This document shows positions 22,092-25,269 of a stretch of DNA of 25,269 nt, piece by piece (the stretch's first letter is position 1; each line of letters opens with the position of its first letter). This stretch comes from Sphingomonadales bacterium UBA656 (GTDB taxonomy: Bacteria > Pseudomonadota > Alphaproteobacteria > Sphingomonadales > Sphingomonadaceae). The stretch lies in contig DBOC01000003.1 of assembly GCA_002299895.1 (NCBI GenBank), positions 1 to 25,269 on the forward strand. The letters are read 5' to 3'. The notes under the pieces are model-generated. The model saw only the letters and a program-made list of their open reading frames with translations. It was not told where the DNA came from and did not search any database. A program made the translations under genes and the position numbers.

Positions 22092-23995
22092 AAGTCGAAA
22101 AACAGGTCACATCAGGACAACTTGACTTCACCTTCACACGCCGCGCTGCTTTTGTTGGCGGTGTGCAAGCGGCCATTGGCCTCACCGTTGCCGCGCGCAT
22201 GTCCTATATCGCCGTCGCCGATAATGAAAAATACAAGCTGCTGGCCGAAAGCAATCGCGTAAACCTGACGATCATCCCGCCGCGTAGAGGTTGGTTCATT
22301 GACCGATTTGGAAAGCCAATAGCAACCAATCGGGCCGATTTTCGTGTCGACATCATTCCGGACAGGCTGTTGCGGAAAGATGAAACAATTCAGACGCTGG
22401 CCGAGTTGCTGGCTCTGTCGTCAGACGATGTTGACCGCATTCATCGCGAGTTGAAAAATGCGCAAGGCTTTCAACCGGTGCAAGTAGCCGACGGGCTGGA
22501 TTATGACCGGTTCGCAGCGGTCAGCGTGCGTTTACCAGACCTTCCAGGTGTCAGTCCACGCCAAGGCTATTCGCGTTTCTACCCCAGCGGCGCTGCGGTC
22601 GGGCATCTTATCGGCTATGTCGGCACGGTGTCGGCAGAGGAATATCAGAAGAACAAAAAACCGTTGCTGATTACGCCAGGGTTTAAGGTTGGCAAGGACG
22701 GCCTCGAAAAAACACTTGAGGACAGGCTACAGGGCGAGCCCGGAGCCAAGCGGACCGAAGTCACCGCGCGCGGCAAGATCGTGCGTGAGCTGACTACAAA
22801 GCCCGATATACCGGGCAAGCCCGTTCAGCTGACCATCGACATTGATCTGCATAATTACGCCGCAAGGCGGCTGGGTCTGGAATCGGGATCGGTGGTTATA
22901 TTCGATTGCCTGACGGGCGACATTATCACCATGGCATCCATGCCCTGTTACGACCCCAACAGCTTTTCCGACGGCATCGGCCGCGTCGAATGGAAAATGC
23001 TGAACAGCGACGACCATATTCCCATGCTCAATAAGGCGCTTCAGGGACTGTATCCACCGGGTTCGACGCTGAAACCCATGGCTGGACTGGCCATGTTGCG
23101 TCACGGCATCGATCCTGAGGAAACCGTGAATTGCAATGGTGGTTACCGGCTTGGCAATCGCGTTTTCAAATGCCTTGGGCGTCATGGTCCGGTAAATATG
23201 CGGACCGCAATTATGAAAAGCTGCAACACCTATTTCTATGCGATGGGGCATCGAATTGGTTATGACAATATCGCCCCTGTCGCACGCGAACTTGGGCTGG
23301 GACAGGAATTTTCCTTGCCCTTCCCGTCCCAACGTTATGGGACCGTCCCCGACAGCTCATGGAAAATGCGCAAATATGACCAGAAGTGGACGGATTCCGA
23401 CACGCTCAATGCCGTGATTGGTCAGGGTTATATCATTGCCAGCCCATTCCAACTGGGTCTGATGGCCGCGCGCATAGCCTCTGGATTAAACGTGCAGCCT
23501 GAAATTCTGAAGCAGAAGCGCGCCGCGCCTAAATCTTTGTCCTTTCCTACAGAACATCTCGCTATTGTGCGTGACGGCATGAATTTGGTCGTCAACGGCG
23601 ATGGAACCGCCGTGCGCAGCAGATTATCGCTTGAAAACATCGCAATGGCGGGCAAAACCGGAACAGCACAAGTTCGCCGTATCGCAGGTTCGCAACGTGG
23701 GCAGTCCGGCGAATGGAAATATCGCGATCATGGCCTGTTCGTCTGCTTTGCGCCAGTTGATCAACCCCGTTATGGCGCCGCTGTCGTGATCGAACATGGC
23801 ATGGGCGGCGCGCGCGCAGCGGCCCCTATTGCCAAGGATGTGCTGACCTTCATCTATGACCGCGAACAGGCGATGGCGTCGCTGGAGGCGCTTGAGGCTG
23901 GCTGGGGCGGCAATATTGAACAGCGTATGGCGGCCAAATATGCCGCCTATCAGGGCCAGTCAGCCCCGCCGCCGCCATTGGATCCGACGACATGA
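22088..23995 (+). CDS. mrdA: Penicillin-binding protein 2, peptidoglycan transpeptidase
   Basis: This 635-residue class B PBP crosslinks lateral-wall peptidoglycan. It has one N-terminal transmembrane segment (about residues 16-38), a pedestal/dimerisation domain with IPPRRGWFIDRFGKPIATNRADF, and the transpeptidase domain. The three active-site motifs are present: Ser326-Thr-Leu-Lys329 in PPGSTLKP, Ser378-Cys-Asn380 in KSCNTYFY, and Lys523-Thr-Gly-Thr526 in AGKTGTAQ. Its ATG overlaps the mreD stop by four bases, and its stop overlaps the rodA start in the same way. The operon position separates it from the division-specific PBP3. The target of mecillinam-type beta-lactams in this family is this serine. 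Confidence 0.97.
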   Translation: MKVEKQVTSGQLDFTFTRRAAFVGGVQAAIGLTVAARMSYIAVADNEKYKLLAESNRVNLTIIPPRRGWFIDRFGKPIATNRADFRVDIIPDRLLRKDETIQTLAELLALSSDDVDRIHRELKNAQGFQPVQVADGLDYDRFAAVSVRLPDLPGVSPRQGYSRFYPSGAAVGHLIGYVGTVSAEEYQKNKKPLLITPGFKVGKDGLEKTLEDRLQGEPGAKRTEVTARGKIVRELTTKPDIPGKPVQLTIDIDLHNYAARRLGLESGSVVIFDCLTGDIITMASMPCYDPNSFSDGIGRVEWKMLNSDDHIPMLNKALQGLYPPGSTLKPMAGLAMLRHGIDPEETVNCNGGYRLGNRVFKCLGRHGPVNMRTAIMKSCNTYFYAMGHRIGYDNIAPVARELGLGQEFSLPFPSQRYGTVPDSSWKMRKYDQKWTDSDTLNAVIGQGYIIASPFQLGLMAARIASGLNVQPEILKQKRAAPKSLSFPTEHLAIVRDGMNLVVNGDGTAVRSRLSLENIAMAGKTGTAQVRRIAGSQRGQSGEWKYRDHGLFVCFAPVDQPRYGAAVVIEHGMGGARAAAPIAKDVLTFIYDREQAMASLEALEAGWGGNIEQRMAAKYAAYQGQSAPPPPLDPTT

Positions 23996-25104
23996 ACCGC
24001 ATCGTCCCTGCCCCCATTGCTGCGTTGCCTTGGCGTGTCATCTTCATCTTGATGGCATTGGTGGGATTTGGAGCTGCGGTGCTCTATTCGGCTGCAGGTG
24101 GGCATTTTGACCCATGGGCTGGCAAGCATGTTCTGCGCTTTTTCGTCCTTCTGGGCATGATCATTGTCATGTCGCGGATGAGGCTGGAATTCTGGAAATC
24201 GATAACTTTTCCGCTCTATCTGCTTTTATTATTCATGCTTGTGGTGGTCGAACTCATGGGGTTTGTAGGGGGTGGCAGCCAACGCTGGATCAACTTGGGC
24301 ATCATCACATTGCAACCATCCGAGTTGATGAAACCAGTGATGGTCCTTGCCGCGGCATGGTTTTTTGACCGACTGCCGCCCAACCGCATATATGGCATGG
24401 ATGCTATTTGGCCGCTGGGCGCTTTATTGCTGCTGCCAAGCGCGCTCGTCATTATTCAACCGGATTTCGACGCTGCCATCGCCTATGCCTTTGGCTTAGG
24501 CGTGGTGGGATTTATGGCCGGGTTGCCGCTGATCTATTTTTGGGGTGCGGGTGCGGGCATCGCCATATTTGCACCCTTGGTCTATTTCTTTGGTCTCAAA
24601 CCTTATCAACAAGACCGCGTTCTTATCTTCCTCAATCCCGAAAATGACCCGCTGGGCGCTGGCTATCATATCACCCAGTCAAAAATCGCCATTGGTTCGG
24701 GCGGCATATTTGGCAAGGGTTTTGGCAATGGCACGCAAAGCCATTTGGATTATCTGCCCGAAGGGCATACCGACTTTGTCTTTGCCACCATGGCCGAAGA
24801 ATGGGGTATCGTCGGCGGCTTCTTCATCCTGTTTCTATATTTTCTGCTGATGCGCTGGGGCTTAACCGTCGCGATGCAAAGCAAGACCCGCTATGGTCAA
24901 TTGGTCGCCGCTGGCCTGACCTGCACCATTTTCTTTTACATCATGATTAACCTGTTGATGGTTGTGGGCCTTGCACCTGTTGCGGGCATACCCTTGCCGT
25001 TCGTCAGCCATGGCGGCTCGTCCATGCTGACAATGATGCTCTGCGTCGGAATTATCATGTCCATCGAACGGCACCCCGGCGCGAAGCGCGGCCAATTCCA
25101 ATAA
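23992..25104 (+). CDS. rodA: Peptidoglycan glycosyltransferase RodA
   Basis: This 370-residue SEDS protein polymerises glycan strands from lipid II as partner of PBP2. About ten transmembrane segments are visible. Family motifs are intact: GGGSQRWINLGIITLQPSELMKP, QPDFDAAIAYA, KPYQQDRVLIFLNPENDPLGAGYH, GSGGIFGKGFGNGTQ and PEGHTDFVFATMAEEWG with the catalytic Asp261 (E. coli RodA Asp262). The C-terminal PLPFVSHGGSSMLT block is also present. The start overlaps the mrdA stop (ATGA). It is the last gene of the operon; no obvious intrinsic terminator follows before the tRNA gene. Confidence 0.97.
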   Translation: MNRIVPAPIAALPWRVIFILMALVGFGAAVLYSAAGGHFDPWAGKHVLRFFVLLGMIIVMSRMRLEFWKSITFPLYLLLLFMLVVVELMGFVGGGSQRWINLGIITLQPSELMKPVMVLAAAWFFDRLPPNRIYGMDAIWPLGALLLLPSALVIIQPDFDAAIAYAFGLGVVGFMAGLPLIYFWGAGAGIAIFAPLVYFFGLKPYQQDRVLIFLNPENDPLGAGYHITQSKIAIGSGGIFGKGFGNGTQSHLDYLPEGHTDFVFATMAEEWGIVGGFFILFLYFLLMRWGLTVAMQSKTRYGQLVAAGLTCTIFFYIMINLLMVVGLAPVAGIPLPFVSHGGSSMLTMMLCVGIIMSIERHPGAKRGQFQ

Positions 25105-25119
25105 AAGCCGCAGGTACGC

Positions 25120-25147
25120 TTGACAAAGCGCGCTAAACCCATCAAAG
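25120..25147 (+). promoter_or_regulatory. Candidate promoter of tRNA-Lys
   Basis: A perfect TTGACA (25120-25125) is followed after 16 bases by TCAAAG (25142-25147), a weak -10. It would start transcription about 40 bases before the tRNA, leaving a short 5' leader for RNase P to remove. The -10 is poor, so read-through from rodA is an alternative. Confidence 0.3.
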
Positions 25148-25191
25148 GCGGCGCTCCAAACGGGACTGCGCATCTGGCCAGCCCGAAATGG

Positions 25192-25267
<76 letters not shown>

Positions 25268-25269
25268 TT

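Overview
The window is a chromosomal segment of an alphaproteobacterium, most likely of the order Sphingomonadales. The reasons are the large TonB-dependent receptor with a sphingomonad-style N-terminus, the separately encoded DUF1214 and DUF1254 proteins, the gene orders glyQ-glyS-ppdK, rplY-pth-ychF and mreB-mreC-mreD-mrdA-rodA, and the moderate GC content. Genus cannot be assigned from the sequence alone. Most of the window is housekeeping DNA. There is no CRISPR array, insertion sequence, integrase or phage gene.

Region 1 (about 59-6877, minus strand) reads in the order glyQ, glyS, ppdK, DUF1214 protein, DUF1254 protein. Spacing is tight, with two 4-base overlaps. GlyQ and GlyS form the tetrameric glycyl-tRNA synthetase. 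PpdK interconverts pyruvate and phosphoenolpyruvate. The glyS gene carries a roughly 86-bp REP-doublet-like inverted repeat translated in frame as about 30 extra residues, which is the most unusual structure here.

Region 2 (about 6900-9698, plus strand) diverges from glyQ. It encodes a 70-residue Xre-type repressor, an overlapping multi-pass membrane protein of unknown function, a TraB/GumN-family exported protein and a CPBP (CAAX-type) membrane protease. A 21-bp imperfect direct repeat sits over the repressor's promoter. A GC-rich hairpin separates the last two genes.

Region 3 (9695-13774, minus strand) is a two-gene unit: a large TonB-dependent receptor followed by an S66-family LD-carboxypeptidase with a twin-arginine-like signal. 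They may work together in uptake and processing of peptides or muropeptides. The receptor leader contains a hairpin that on the plus strand looks like an intrinsic terminator.

Region 4 (13965-17567, plus strand) holds an Rrf2 regulator with four clustered cysteines, a TauE/SafE-type transporter, a short single-domain ribosomal protein L25, peptidyl-tRNA hydrolase and the YchF ATPase.

Region 5 (17593-25267) has mutL on the minus strand. The complete elongasome operon mreB-mreC-mreD-mrdA-rodA is divergent from it, with translational overlaps between the last four genes. A tRNA-Lys(CTT) gene follows. MreB filaments, MreC/MreD, the transpeptidase PBP2 and the glycosyltransferase RodA together build the lateral cell wall.

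No large undescribed system stands out. The best leads are the repeat inside glyS, the C-terminally deleted L25, and the Xre/membrane-protein module with its candidate operator.
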